Source: VBCK01 sp035939615 (GTDB lineage: Bacteria > Pseudomonadota > Gammaproteobacteria > Burkholderiales > Burkholderiaceae_F). Taken from it: a DNA stretch of 7,563 nucleotides. Under the pieces are notes generated by a model, which was not told where the DNA came from, did no database searches, and saw only the letters and a list, made by a program, of their open reading frames with translations. The stretch is from contig DASZFP010000156.1 in the NCBI GenBank assembly GCA_035939615.1, positions 1-7,563 of the forward strand. Reading direction: 5' to 3'. Shown in pieces: positions 1 through 6,614 of this stretch (position 1 is its first letter; each line of letters begins with the position of its first letter). Position numbers and translations under genes: made by a program.

Positions 1-1035
1 GTCGCGGAAGCGGTGCTCGTGGCTCAGGCGCTCAAGGCGCCGGTGAAAGTCATCTGGACGCGCGAGGATGATCTGCAGAACGATTTCTACCGGCCGTTCG
101 GCCTGCATCAACTGACGGCGACGCTCGAGCGCCAAGGTCGGGTCAGCAGTTGGGCGCATCGGGTCGCCGCCACGCCGCGAAAGTCTCGGGCGGCGGGCAT
201 GGAGGAGGAGTCCGACTGGATCGGCTGCGCCGATCCCGATGGCTTCCCGGCCGGCTGCGTTGCGAACTACCTGTCAGAGTTTCTGCCGGTCGAGTTCGGT
301 CTCGCGCGGGGCTGGTTGCGGGGGCCACTGCCGACGTTCTCGGCGTTTGCGGTGCAGAGCTTCGTGGACGAGGTCGCGTTCGCCGCCCGCGCGGATCCGT
401 TAGCGCTGCGGCTCGAGCTGCTGGGCGCGCCGCGCGAGCTGGCGTACCGGGACCACGGCGGACCGAAGCTGCATACCGGACGCCTGGCAGGCGTGTTGAG
501 GAGCGCCGCACAGCAGGTCGGCTACGGGCGCAAGCTGCCCGCGGGGCACGGGATCGGTGTGGCAAGTCATTTCACCCATGGCGGATATGCCGCGCATGCG
601 TTCGAAGTGGCCGTGTCGGCAGCGGGCGAGCTCGAGGTGGTCCGGTGCGTCTGTGCCGTGGACGTCGGCGAGATCGTCAACCCGCTCGGGGTCGAAGCGC
701 AGATGATGGGGGCGACCATCGACGGACTCTCGACCGCCCTCAATCTGCAGATCACGGTGAAGGACGGCCGCGTCGAACAATCTAACTTCCCCGACTATCC
801 GTTGCTGCGCATGGCGGCGGCACCGGACGTCGAAGTGCAGCTCGTCGGCTCGGAATTCCCGCCCTCCGGAGCCGGCGAGATGGGAATGCCCACAGTCGCC
901 CCCGCGCTGGTCAACGCCATTTTTGCCGCGAGCGGCCAGCGCATCCGCCGTCTTCCGATCGGCGATCAACTCAAGGGGCCGCGAACGGCCGACGCACGTC
1001 CATGTGCTCGGTCACCGCCGGCATCGGATACTTGA
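1..1035 (+). CDS. Xanthine dehydrogenase-family molybdopterin-binding subunit (isoquinoline 1-oxidoreductase beta-like), C-terminal part
   Basis: This is the C-terminal part of the large Mo-cofactor subunit of a molybdenum hydroxylase. Such enzymes hydroxylate N-heterocycles or aldehydes using water and pass electrons to a 2Fe-2S subunit, normally encoded nearby. The reading frame is open from base 1, so the gene begins outside the window. Family landmarks include TREDDLQNDFYRP (from about base 58), AVQSFVDEVAFAARADPLALR, and the active-site stretch GAGEMGMPTVAPALVNAIFA. The glutamate of GAGE, codon 877-879, is the expected catalytic base. The family normally ends soon after RRLPIGDQL. Here about 20 further residues, rich in Arg, Pro and Ala, run into the 3' end of the convergent PLP-enzyme gene, which suggests a lost ancestral stop near base 971. 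The overall family is clear; the substrate is unknown. The closest type by motif is IorB rather than xanthine dehydrogenase proper. Confidence 0.88.
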   Translation, partial: VAEAVLVAQALKAPVKVIWTREDDLQNDFYRPFGLHQLTATLERQGRVSSWAHRVAATPRKSRAAGMEEESDWIGCADPDGFPAGCVANYLSEFLPVEFGLARGWLRGPLPTFSAFAVQSFVDEVAFAARADPLALRLELLGAPRELAYRDHGGPKLHTGRLAGVLRSAAQQVGYGRKLPAGHGIGVASHFTHGGYAAHAFEVAVSAAGELEVVRCVCAVDVGEIVNPLGVEAQMMGATIDGLSTALNLQITVKDGRVEQSNFPDYPLLRMAAAPDVEVQLVGSEFPPSGAGEMGMPTVAPALVNAIFAASGQRIRRLPIGDQLKGPRTADARPCARSPPASDT

Positions 1036-2179
1036 GGCCGCTGGCGCAATTGAACAGCACCACCCGCTCGGTCGCCCGGACCAGGCCGCTTGCGGCCGCC
1101 CGCTGGTACGCGGCGTAGGTCGCCGCGCCCTCGGGGCTGAGGAGCAGGCCATCCTGCGATCCCACGTGCTGCCGGGCGGACTCGATGGCCGAATCCGGCA
1201 CCGCCAGCGCGAAGCCGCCGCTGTCGCGCAGCGCGCGCAGGATCAGGAAATCCCCCAGCGCCGTGGGCACGCGGATACCCGCGGCGATGGTGCGCGGATT
1301 CTCCCAGGGCGTCGCCGCGTCTGCTCCGGCCTCGAATGCGCGCACGATCGGCGCGCAGCCGGTGGATTGAACGGCGACCAGACGCGGCAGCGGCCCTGAA
1401 ATCCACCCCAGGGCGAGCAGTTCCTGCCACGCCTTCCACATGCCGATCAGGCCGGTGCCGCCACCGGTTGGGTAGAACACAACATCCGGCAGGCGCCACT
1501 CCATCTGCGCTGCCAGCTCCAGTCCCATGGTCTTCTTGCCTTCGATCCGATACGGCTCCTTCAGCGTCGACATGTCGAACCAGCCGAACTGCGGTTTGCC
1601 CAACTCGACCAGCCGGGCGCAATCGTTGATCAGGCCGTTGACACGCCACACCGCCGCGCCCTGCAGGGCGATCTCGCTGAGGTTGATTTCGGGGGTGTCG
1701 TCCGGGCAGAAGCAGTAAGCCCCGATGCCGGCGCGCGCGGCATAGGCGGCGAGCGCCGCGCCGGCGTTGCCATTGGTCGGAATCGCAATGCGCCGCACGC
1801 CGTGCGCCTTCGCCATCGATACCGCGACACACAGGCCGCGCGCCTTGAACGAACCGGTGGGCAGACGACCCTCGTCCTTGACCATGGGAGGCATGAAGCC
1901 GGCGGGGCGTCGGCTGTTGGACAGGGACACCAGCGGTGTTTCCACTTCACCCAGACTCACGATGTGAGCAGGGTCCGCCACCGGCAGCAGTTCGCGCCAG
2001 CGCCACAGGCCCGCCGGCCGTGCCGCGATCTCTTCCCGCGGCACCGTGCGTCTCAGGGCATCCAGGTCATAGCGCGCCAGCAGAGGCTTGTTAGCCGCCG
2101 ACAGACCGTGCAGCCTCGCGATGTCGTACGTTTGCGCGCTGACACTGCACTCCAGGTGCGTCGCATACGAATAGCGCAC
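971..2179 (-). CDS. Threonine synthase-like PLP-dependent enzyme
   Basis: The 402-residue fold-type II PLP enzyme most resembles threonine synthase (thrC), which converts O-phosphohomoserine to threonine in the cytoplasm. Visible motifs are KDEGRLPTGSFKARG (residues 101-115), with K112 as the likely Schiff-base lysine; PTNGNAG (134-140), the asparagine loop over the PLP ring; PTGGGTG (237-243), the phosphate-binding glycine loop; and NCASGLKYP (377-385), similar to the C-terminal substrate loop of the family. The N-terminus aligns with the zinc-ribbon region of many threonine synthases (LEC...LLARYDLDAL) but keeps only one cysteine, C11. The start is GTG at 2179, preceded by GAGGAG (2186-2191) with a 6-nt spacer. 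The gene is not beside other threonine genes (hom, thrB); its divergent neighbour is an amino acid permease. It could be the housekeeping enzyme or a paralogue acting on another substrate. Confidence 0.85.
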   Translation of the reverse strand: MRYSYATHLECSVSAQTYDIARLHGLSAANKPLLARYDLDALRRTVPREEIAARPAGLWRWRELLPVADPAHIVSLGEVETPLVSLSNSRRPAGFMPPMVKDEGRLPTGSFKARGLCVAVSMAKAHGVRRIAIPTNGNAGAALAAYAARAGIGAYCFCPDDTPEINLSEIALQGAAVWRVNGLINDCARLVELGKPQFGWFDMSTLKEPYRIEGKKTMGLELAAQMEWRLPDVVFYPTGGGTGLIGMWKAWQELLALGWISGPLPRLVAVQSTGCAPIVRAFEAGADAATPWENPRTIAAGIRVPTALGDFLILRALRDSGGFALAVPDSAIESARQHVGSQDGLLLSPEGAATYAAYQRAAASGLVRATERVVLFNCASGLKYPMPAVTEHMDVRRPFAAP

Positions 2180-2240
2180 TTAGGGCTCCTCGAGTCAGGC
2201 ACGGCGGTCCTGATCGCATGCTTTGTGATACAAGGGCGCG
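2180..2240. promoter_or_regulatory. Divergent intergenic region between PLP enzyme and permease
   Basis: These 61 bp must hold the 5' signals of both divergent genes. On the minus strand there is a good GAGGAG ribosome site. On the plus strand TGTGATACA (2224-2232) is a very weak extended -10-like string with no convincing -35. No clear operator palindrome is visible. The region is assigned by position rather than motif. Confidence 0.35.
2186..2191 (-). promoter_or_regulatory. Ribosome binding site for the threonine synthase-like gene
   Basis: Read on the minus strand, GAGGAG lies 6 nt before a GTG codon at 2179-2177. There is no competing ATG with a better site, so this decides the GTG start. 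Confidence 0.7.
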
Positions 2241-3569
2241 ATGACGCAGGAGCCGCCGCGCACCTCGCAGCCGGAACTGGTCCGCGCAATTGGCCGCTGG
2301 AGCATGGTAGCACTCGTGGTCAACAGCATTCTCGGCAGCGGCATCTTCGGATTGCCCTCGGTGGTGGCGGGACTGGTCGGGAGCGCGAGTCCCGCGGCCG
2401 TGCTGATCGCCGGCGCCGGCATGGCCGTGATCATCGCCTGCTACGCCGAGGTCGCGTCCCAGTTCACCGCGACCGGTGGAACTTATCTCTATGTGCGCCA
2501 CGCCTTCGGCCGCTTCGCGGGATTGCAGGTGGGCTGGCTGATGCTCCTCAGCCGCCTCACGGCATGCGCCGCCGGGGTGAATCTGCTCGTCGTCTACCTC
2601 GGGGAATTCTGGCCGGCGGCGACCCAGCCGCTGCCGAGACTGGCGGTCATCACCTTGTTTCTCGGGACCCTGGCGGCGGTGAACTATCGCGGCGTGGGGG
2701 CCGGTACGCTCGTCAGCAATACGACGGTGGTGGCGAAGCTGCTGGCGCTGGGACTGGTTTGTGTGGCCGGGGTGCTGTACCTGTCGGTCCATCCGCGAGT
2801 CGCGGCAACGCCGGTGGCCGCATCTGTGGACGGCTGGCTGCAGGCGATGCTGTTGCTGCTGTTTGCCTACGGCGGCTACGAAGCCGCGCTCAACCCGATG
2901 GGCGAGGCGCGCGATCCACGACGGGATGCGGCCTTCGCCTTGTTCGTGGCACTCCTTATTCTTATTGCGCTGTATGCGCTCCTGCAGCTCATCGTGGTCG
3001 GCGTGCTGGCGGACGCCGCCCACAGCGCTCGACCGCTGGCCGATGCCGCCCGGGTGCTGATGGGTCCTGCAGGAGCCGCGCTCATTTCCGCCGGAGCACT
3101 GATTTCAGTTTACGGCTACATCAGCGCGAACATGCTGACCGGGCCGCGCGGGATCTTCGCGCTCGCCGAGCGGGGCGAATTTCCGGCCTGGTTCGCCGCC
3201 GTACACCGGCGATTCCGCACGCCCCATTGTGCGATCGTGGTGTTTGCGTTGCTGCTGTGGGCTTTCTCCCAGTTCGCGAGCTTTTCCTGGAACGTCACGC
3301 TCTCGGCGGTCGCACGGCTGTTCTTCTACGCCGCGGTGTGCCTCGCGGTTCCGGTTCTGCGCCGCAGGCAACCCGCAGCCGCTGTCTTGCGCCTTCCAGG
3401 CGGCGTGACCCTTCCGATCCTGGGCGTAGTGATCTGCGCCGTGCTCCTCACGCGGGTGGATTTCAGCAAATCGCTCATCCTGCTCGCCACGCTCGCCGCC
3501 GCGTGTGCGAATTGGTTCGTGGTCAGGGGTCGGAGGCGGGCGCCTACAATTCTCTCGCCCAAGGCGTAA
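2241..3569 (+). CDS. APC-family amino acid permease
   Basis: This 442-residue inner-membrane protein has about 12 hydrophobic segments, as expected of the amino acid-polyamine-organocation superfamily. The broken first helix carries GSGIFGLP (residues 32-39), the substrate-binding unwound segment of the family. YAEVASQFTATGGTYLYVR (68-86) is the conserved helix 2-3 region. FAYGGYEAALNPMGEARDP (208-226) is the helix 6 region. TGPRGIFALAERGEFPAWF (300-318) is the conserved loop before helix 9. The N-terminus is short and polar and the C-terminus is a basic tail. The ATG at 2241 follows AAGGG (2232-2236) at a short 4-nt spacing, so the ribosome site is weak. The gene diverges from the threonine synthase-like gene, which hints at amino acid metabolism, but the substrate cannot be read from sequence. 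Family confidence is high. Confidence 0.9.
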   Translation: MTQEPPRTSQPELVRAIGRWSMVALVVNSILGSGIFGLPSVVAGLVGSASPAAVLIAGAGMAVIIACYAEVASQFTATGGTYLYVRHAFGRFAGLQVGWLMLLSRLTACAAGVNLLVVYLGEFWPAATQPLPRLAVITLFLGTLAAVNYRGVGAGTLVSNTTVVAKLLALGLVCVAGVLYLSVHPRVAATPVAASVDGWLQAMLLLLFAYGGYEAALNPMGEARDPRRDAAFALFVALLILIALYALLQLIVVGVLADAAHSARPLADAARVLMGPAGAALISAGALISVYGYISANMLTGPRGIFALAERGEFPAWFAAVHRRFRTPHCAIVVFALLLWAFSQFASFSWNVTLSAVARLFFYAAVCLAVPVLRRRQPAAAVLRLPGGVTLPILGVVICAVLLTRVDFSKSLILLATLAAACANWFVVRGRRRAPTILSPKA

Positions 3570-3589
3570 CCTCAGGTCACCCCTGAAGG
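3570..3589. terminator. Possible bidirectional hairpin between convergent genes
   Basis: An imperfect stem-loop occupies exactly the 20 bp between the permease stop and the methyltransferase stop. CCTCAGG (3570-3576) pairs with CCTG and AGG (3582-3585 and 3587-3589), with one bulged A and a 5-nt loop. There is no T-tract on either side, so it is not a classic intrinsic terminator. Its position between two convergent stops is the main argument. Confidence 0.35.
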
Positions 3590-4438
3590 CTACAACCAGG
3601 CGGGTCGCGTGCCGGCGTGCCGGTCGCGCGAGGAATCGCACGGCGCCGCCCGCGCCGGCGTCGGGGCGAGCGGCCTCCTGAATTTCAGGATCACCTGGTC
3701 GGTTTGTCCGCGAACTGCCGCATCGAACACGCGCAGCTGGTGTGTGTCGTGCGGATTGCGCAGCACATCGCTGTGCGCTTCGAGCCGGAATCCCGCCGCT
3801 TGCGCGCGCCGGATGATGACTTCGGGGTCTATGCGATGCAGTGTTTCGGTGTCACGCACCTCCGATCCGGCTTGCGCGACGTGGTCGATCACCAGCAGCT
3901 CGCCACCGGGCTTGAGCGCGTCGAACAGCGCCTGCGTGACCTGCCCCACGTCCGCCGGCCCCATGAAGGAATCGTACAGGTCGTGGAAATTGAGTGACGT
4001 CCAGATGAGGTCGACCGGCTCGGGCGGCCGGAACCGACCCACCGGCCCGGTCATGACGCTCACGTTGGCGTAGCTGCCGTCGTGCTCGACGGCACGGGTC
4101 CCGGCGGTCTCCTCGGGCGCGCAGTTCTTCAGTTGCTCCTCGGGCAGGAAGGCGTACACATGTCCGGTGTTGCCGACGATGCGGCTGAACAGCCGCGTGA
4201 AGTAAGCGCCTCCTGACATGAAATCCGCCACCCGGTCCCCGGGCCTTACGCCTGCGAATGCCAGCACCGCGGCCGGCTGGCGCTGCGCGTCGCGCGCTAC
4301 CTGCGCCGCCGGGCGGGCAGGATCCGCGATCGCGCTCGTCACGTAGTCCGGAACGACTGCCGCAGCACGGCCCGCGACCGTTCCCAGCATTGCCAACGCC
4401 GCCAGCAGCACGCTGGCGCAGCTTGTTACACGAGTCAT
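3590..4438 (-). CDS. Exported class I SAM-dependent methyltransferase (COG4798-like)
   Basis: This 282-residue protein has a Sec signal peptide (residues 1-27, MTRVTS then a hydrophobic core and AAA before VVPDY). The body resembles the predicted methyltransferases of COG4798. It has RPGDRVADFMSGGAYFTRLF (65-84), which covers SAM motif I with GGA where relatives usually have GGG. It also has LNFHDLY (149-155), LKPGGELLVIDHVA (175-188), LHRID (200-204), SDVLRNP (223-229) and a C-terminal TDQVILKFRRP (246-256), followed by about 26 Pro/Ala/Arg-rich residues. The start is ATG 4438, chosen because GGGAG (4446-4450) lies 7 nt upstream and a signal peptide follows directly. A GTG at 4480 would add 14 residues and overlap the promoter. 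The substrate is unknown, and how an exported enzyme would obtain SAM is unexplained. Divergent to a MerR regulator whose operator lies in its promoter. Confidence 0.85.
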   Translation of the reverse strand: MTRVTSCASVLLAALAMLGTVAGRAAAVVPDYVTSAIADPARPAAQVARDAQRQPAAVLAFAGVRPGDRVADFMSGGAYFTRLFSRIVGNTGHVYAFLPEEQLKNCAPEETAGTRAVEHDGSYANVSVMTGPVGRFRPPEPVDLIWTSLNFHDLYDSFMGPADVGQVTQALFDALKPGGELLVIDHVAQAGSEVRDTETLHRIDPEVIIRRAQAAGFRLEAHSDVLRNPHDTHQLRVFDAAVRGQTDQVILKFRRPLAPTPARAAPCDSSRDRHAGTRPAWL

Positions 4439-4478
4439 GTGGCATCTCCCGCGGGCGCCATGCCCTTTCAGTCGTGCC

Positions 4479-4509
4479 ACTCTACGAGTTAAAGTACGCT
4501 TTAAGTCAA
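4479..4509 (-). promoter_or_regulatory. MerR-type promoter of the methyltransferase gene (19-bp spacer)
   Basis: On the minus strand a -35 box TTGACT (4509-4504, 5/6 to consensus) is followed by exactly 19 bp (4503-4485) and a -10 box TAGAGT (4484-4479, 4/6). The spacer is overlong for the housekeeping sigma factor, and such spacers are the hallmark of promoters activated by MerR-family proteins, which untwist the DNA. The inferred transcription start is near 4472, giving a leader of about 34 nt to ATG 4438 with its GGGAG ribosome site. The methyltransferase is therefore the predicted activated target of the adjacent regulator. Confidence 0.75.
4486..4507. promoter_or_regulatory. MerR-family operator palindrome
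   Basis: The core is TTAAAG-TACG-CTTTAA (4489-4504), a perfect 6-bp inverted repeat around 4 nt. Beyond one mismatched pair (4488/4505) the symmetry continues with GA (4486-4487) and TC (4506-4507), giving 22 bp. It sits between the -35 and -10 boxes of the methyltransferase promoter, as MerR operators do, and 19 bp before the regulator's start codon, so autoregulation is likely as well. Confidence 0.72.
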
Positions 4510-4526
4510 GCGGGCGGGAGCGGAAG

Positions 4527-4937
4527 ATGCGCGAGTTTTCGATCGGTGAGGTCGCGCGGGAGGCGGGACTGGCGGCCTCGACGCTGCGATACTATGAAAA
4601 GGCGGGCTTGCTGCCGGCGCCACCGCGCAAATCCAGGCAGCGCCGCTACAGCGAGGCGATCTTCGGGCGGATCTATCTCATCAGGCTCGCGCTCGAAGCG
4701 GGCTTCACGATCGGCGAGACCCGGCTCTTCCTGTCCGGCTTTTCCGAGCAGACGCCTCCGGCGGCGCGCTGGCGCGCCCTGGCCGCGCGCAAGCTGAAAG
4801 AAGTCAACGCCCTGATGGACCGGGCACAGCGGATGAAGTTACTCCTGGAGACGAGCTTCCAGTGCCGTTGCCCGCGCCTGGAGGACTGCGAGCAATTCCT
4901 GCGCTCGGCGAAGCGCAGGCAGGCCGCCTCGTGCTGA
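4527..4937 (+). CDS. MerR-family transcriptional regulator with C-terminal cysteine cluster
   Basis: This 136-residue DNA-binding protein begins with the MerR winged helix-turn-helix (residues 4-70: FSIGEVAREAGLAASTLRYYEKAGLLP, then RRYSE and the second helical half). A predicted dimerisation helix follows (about 78-110). The tail holds C113-x-C115-x5-C121, plus C136 as the last residue. By position these three match C122, C124 and C130 of the E. coli SoxR [2Fe-2S] site; the residue matching SoxR C119 is S110. The effector could be a metal ion, a redox signal or an Fe-S cluster, and sequence alone does not settle it. The start is ATG 4527 with GGGAG (4516-4520) 6 nt upstream; an upstream in-frame ATG at 4437 would run through the operator. 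It is divergent from the methyltransferase and probably activates it. Confidence 0.9.
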   Translation: MREFSIGEVAREAGLAASTLRYYEKAGLLPAPPRKSRQRRYSEAIFGRIYLIRLALEAGFTIGETRLFLSGFSEQTPPAARWRALAARKLKEVNALMDRAQRMKLLLETSFQCRCPRLEDCEQFLRSAKRRQAASC

Positions 4938-5080
4938 GGCGGTCAGGTTGCACGGACCACGGCAACACGCACAGAATTGCAGCGCGCTGACCTGAGGGAG
5001 ACTCCAGGCCGCCGCGGCGCAGCCACGCCTGCGGGCGACCCTTCAGGCCTGACGATCAAGATCAATAAGGGGCAAAAATC
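4938..5080. other. Intergenic region between merR-like gene and atoE
   Basis: These 143 bp hold no gene I can support. A perfect 10-bp palindrome TCAGGCCTGA lies at 5043-5052, and the last 30 bp become AT-richer before the atoE start. A -10-like CAGAAT near 4971 has only a poor partner, TTGCAC, upstream. The atoE ribosome site AAGGGG (5067-5072) is 8 nt before ATG 5081. Whether atoE has its own promoter or is co-transcribed with the regulator is open. Confidence 0.4.
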
Positions 5081-6418
5081 ATGTTGCGGCCACTCACCCG
5101 CCTGTGCGTTCGCTACGCCGAACGATACATACCGAACCCCTACCTGTACGCCGTCATCCTCACGTTCATTACGGTGGTGGCGGCGCTGATCTGGACCCCG
5201 AGCGACCTGCTCAAGGTCGTCGATTCCTGGTACGACGGCATCTGGAACATTCTGGCGTTCGCGCTGCAGATGGCTCTGATTCTGGTCACCGGAGTAACGC
5301 TCGCGGACGCACCGCTGGTCAAGCGGCTGCTCCGCAAACTCGCATCGCTCCCCACCCATCAGGCCGGCGCCGCGATCACGGTGTTCCTGGTCGCGGCCCT
5401 CGGCTCGTGGCTCAATTGGGGCTTCGGTCTGGTGGTCGGCGCCCTGGTGGCGCGCGAGATCGCCAAGCGCCTGCGCGATGTGGACTTCGCCTTTCTGGTC
5501 GCCGCCGCCTACATGGGCTTCATGGTGTGGGCCTCGGGTCTGTCGAGCTCGATCGCGCTCGCCACCGCCACGCACGGCAGCGCGCTGAACATCGTGGAGA
5601 AGGTGACCGGCAAGGTCGCCGGCTTCGACGAGACGATCTTTACCCCCTATAACCTGGTGCCGGTCGTTCTGCTCGTGATCCTGGTGCCCGTCGCCCTCTA
5701 CTTCATGGCTCCGGACGAAAAGGAGATGAAGAAGGTCGATCCGCAGGTGCTCATCCGCCAGGACGAGATCGCGGAGCCAGACATGCGCCCGCGCAGCTTC
5801 GCGACCGTGCTGGAGGATTCGTGGATCCTCACCGTGCTGCTGGTGCTCATGGGCGCGGTGTACGAGTGGCACGCGATCGCGACCAAGGGGTTCCACCTGG
5901 ACATCAACGGATTCATTTTCATCGTCCTGATGCTGGGGCTGATCTTCCACTGGCGTCCGATCCGCTACGTGCGCTCGTTCGAGTCGGGGGCCAAAACCGT
6001 AGGCCCGATCCTGCTGCAGTTTCCCCTCTACGGCGGCATCATGGGCATCATGACCGGCACGGGACTGGCCGGGATCATCGCGCAGAGCTTCGTCACCTTC
6101 TCAACCCAGCATACGCTGCCGTTCTGGTCGTTCATTTCCTCCAACATCATCAGCCTGTTCGTGCCCTCGGGCGGCGGGCACTGGGCGGTGCAGGGCCCCT
6201 TCATGGTTCCGGCAGCGGTGAAACTGCACGTCGCTCCGGCGATAACGGCAATGGCAACCGCGATGGGCGAGCAGACGGCGAACATGATCCAGCCGTTCTG
6301 GGCGCTGCCGATCCTGGCGATTGCGCGCCTCGGCATCAAGGACATCATGGGCTATTGCGTGATCGCCCTCGTCATCGGCCTGGTTCTGTTCGGCGGTTCG
6401 TTATTGATCTTCGCCTGA
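5081..6418 (+). CDS. atoE: Short-chain fatty acid transporter, AtoE family
   Basis: This 445-residue polytopic inner-membrane protein is close to the roughly 440 residues of E. coli AtoE, which is proposed to take up acetoacetate and short-chain fatty acids. Family signatures are LNWGFGLVVGALVAREI (111-127), VWASGLSSSIALATATHGS (149-167), LFVPSGGGHWAVQGPFMVP (359-377) and MGEQTANMIQPFWALPIL (395-412). About ten hydrophobic segments are separated by a charged cytoplasmic-type stretch (about 211-245, DEKEMKK...). The ATG at 5081 has AAGGGG 8 nt upstream. No acetoacetyl-CoA transferase (atoDA) or thiolase gene is beside it in this window, so the usual ato operon context is absent. The upstream same-strand MerR-type regulator could influence it by read-through. 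The family assignment is firm; the physiological substrate is inferred from the family. Confidence 0.92.
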   Translation: MLRPLTRLCVRYAERYIPNPYLYAVILTFITVVAALIWTPSDLLKVVDSWYDGIWNILAFALQMALILVTGVTLADAPLVKRLLRKLASLPTHQAGAAITVFLVAALGSWLNWGFGLVVGALVAREIAKRLRDVDFAFLVAAAYMGFMVWASGLSSSIALATATHGSALNIVEKVTGKVAGFDETIFTPYNLVPVVLLVILVPVALYFMAPDEKEMKKVDPQVLIRQDEIAEPDMRPRSFATVLEDSWILTVLLVLMGAVYEWHAIATKGFHLDINGFIFIVLMLGLIFHWRPIRYVRSFESGAKTVGPILLQFPLYGGIMGIMTGTGLAGIIAQSFVTFSTQHTLPFWSFISSNIISLFVPSGGGHWAVQGPFMVPAAVKLHVAPAITAMATAMGEQTANMIQPFWALPILAIARLGIKDIMGYCVIALVIGLVLFGGSLLIFA

Positions 6419-6614
6419 GCTTCACACTATCTGGCAGGGCCGTTGGCGTGCCCCTCGCGCTGATCGGCGAGCACGCTACAGCGCGCACCCCACTTCCACG
6501 CGACCGGCACAAGCACCTCCGCGCCGTTCCGCACGATCTGCCCGGCCGGATTCGGGCTCACGCTGGCGCTCGCGGGTTCCCCGCAGGAACGCCGCGCGCC
6601 ACGGAGGTCAGGGG
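6419..6614. other. Gap between atoE and BON gene, with a weak minus-strand ORF signal
   Basis: These 196 bp separate convergent genes. On the minus strand a 44-codon frame from GTG 6561 to TAG 6427 reads VSPNPAGQIVRNGAEVLVPV and onward. Its codon-position GC (about 73, 55 and 84 percent by hand count) looks coding-like. However, it has no Shine-Dalgarno, its frame is closed by a stop at 6609-6607, and I recognise no family. It may be a gene remnant. CGCGCTG (6456-6462) and CAGCGCG (6479-6485) form a 7-bp inverted repeat around 16 nt. A stronger hairpin at 6571-6596 is listed separately. Confidence 0.3.
6571..6596 (-). terminator. GC-rich hairpin after the BON gene cluster
   Basis: CGCGGGTTCC (6571-6580) pairs with GGAAC (6586-6590) and CCGCG (6592-6596), giving about 10 bp with one bulged G and a 5-nt loop. 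It begins about 18 nt past the stop of the minus-strand BON lipoprotein gene. There is no T-run, so it may protect the 3' end or assist termination rather than act as a classic intrinsic terminator. The minus strand is assigned by position only. Confidence 0.4.

Noticed and set aside
2091..3023. 310-codon open frame on the minus strand opposite the permease
   Set aside because: It is antisense shadow of a hydrophobic protein gene, with Gln/His/Arg-rich composition and no recognisable domain.
1802..3586. 594-codon open frame on the plus strand
   Set aside because: It is antisense to the threonine synthase-like gene and then a shifted frame of the permease. The product is Arg/Gly-rich with no family motifs, while both overlapping genes are clear.
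4439..4480. Upstream GTG (4480) extending the methyltransferase by 14 residues
   Set aside because: It would put polar residues before a good signal peptide and begin at the -10 box. ATG 4438 has a well-spaced GGGAG.
4949..4974. TTGCAC ... CAGAAT as a promoter for atoE
   Set aside because: The -35 box matches only 3 of 6 and the -10 box 4 of 6, at 18-bp spacing, which is too weak to assert.
4943..5950. 335-codon open frame on the minus strand opposite atoE
   Set aside because: The composition is His/Gln/Asp/Arg-rich, typical of the antisense of a GC-rich membrane protein gene. The AtoE motifs on the other strand are unambiguous.
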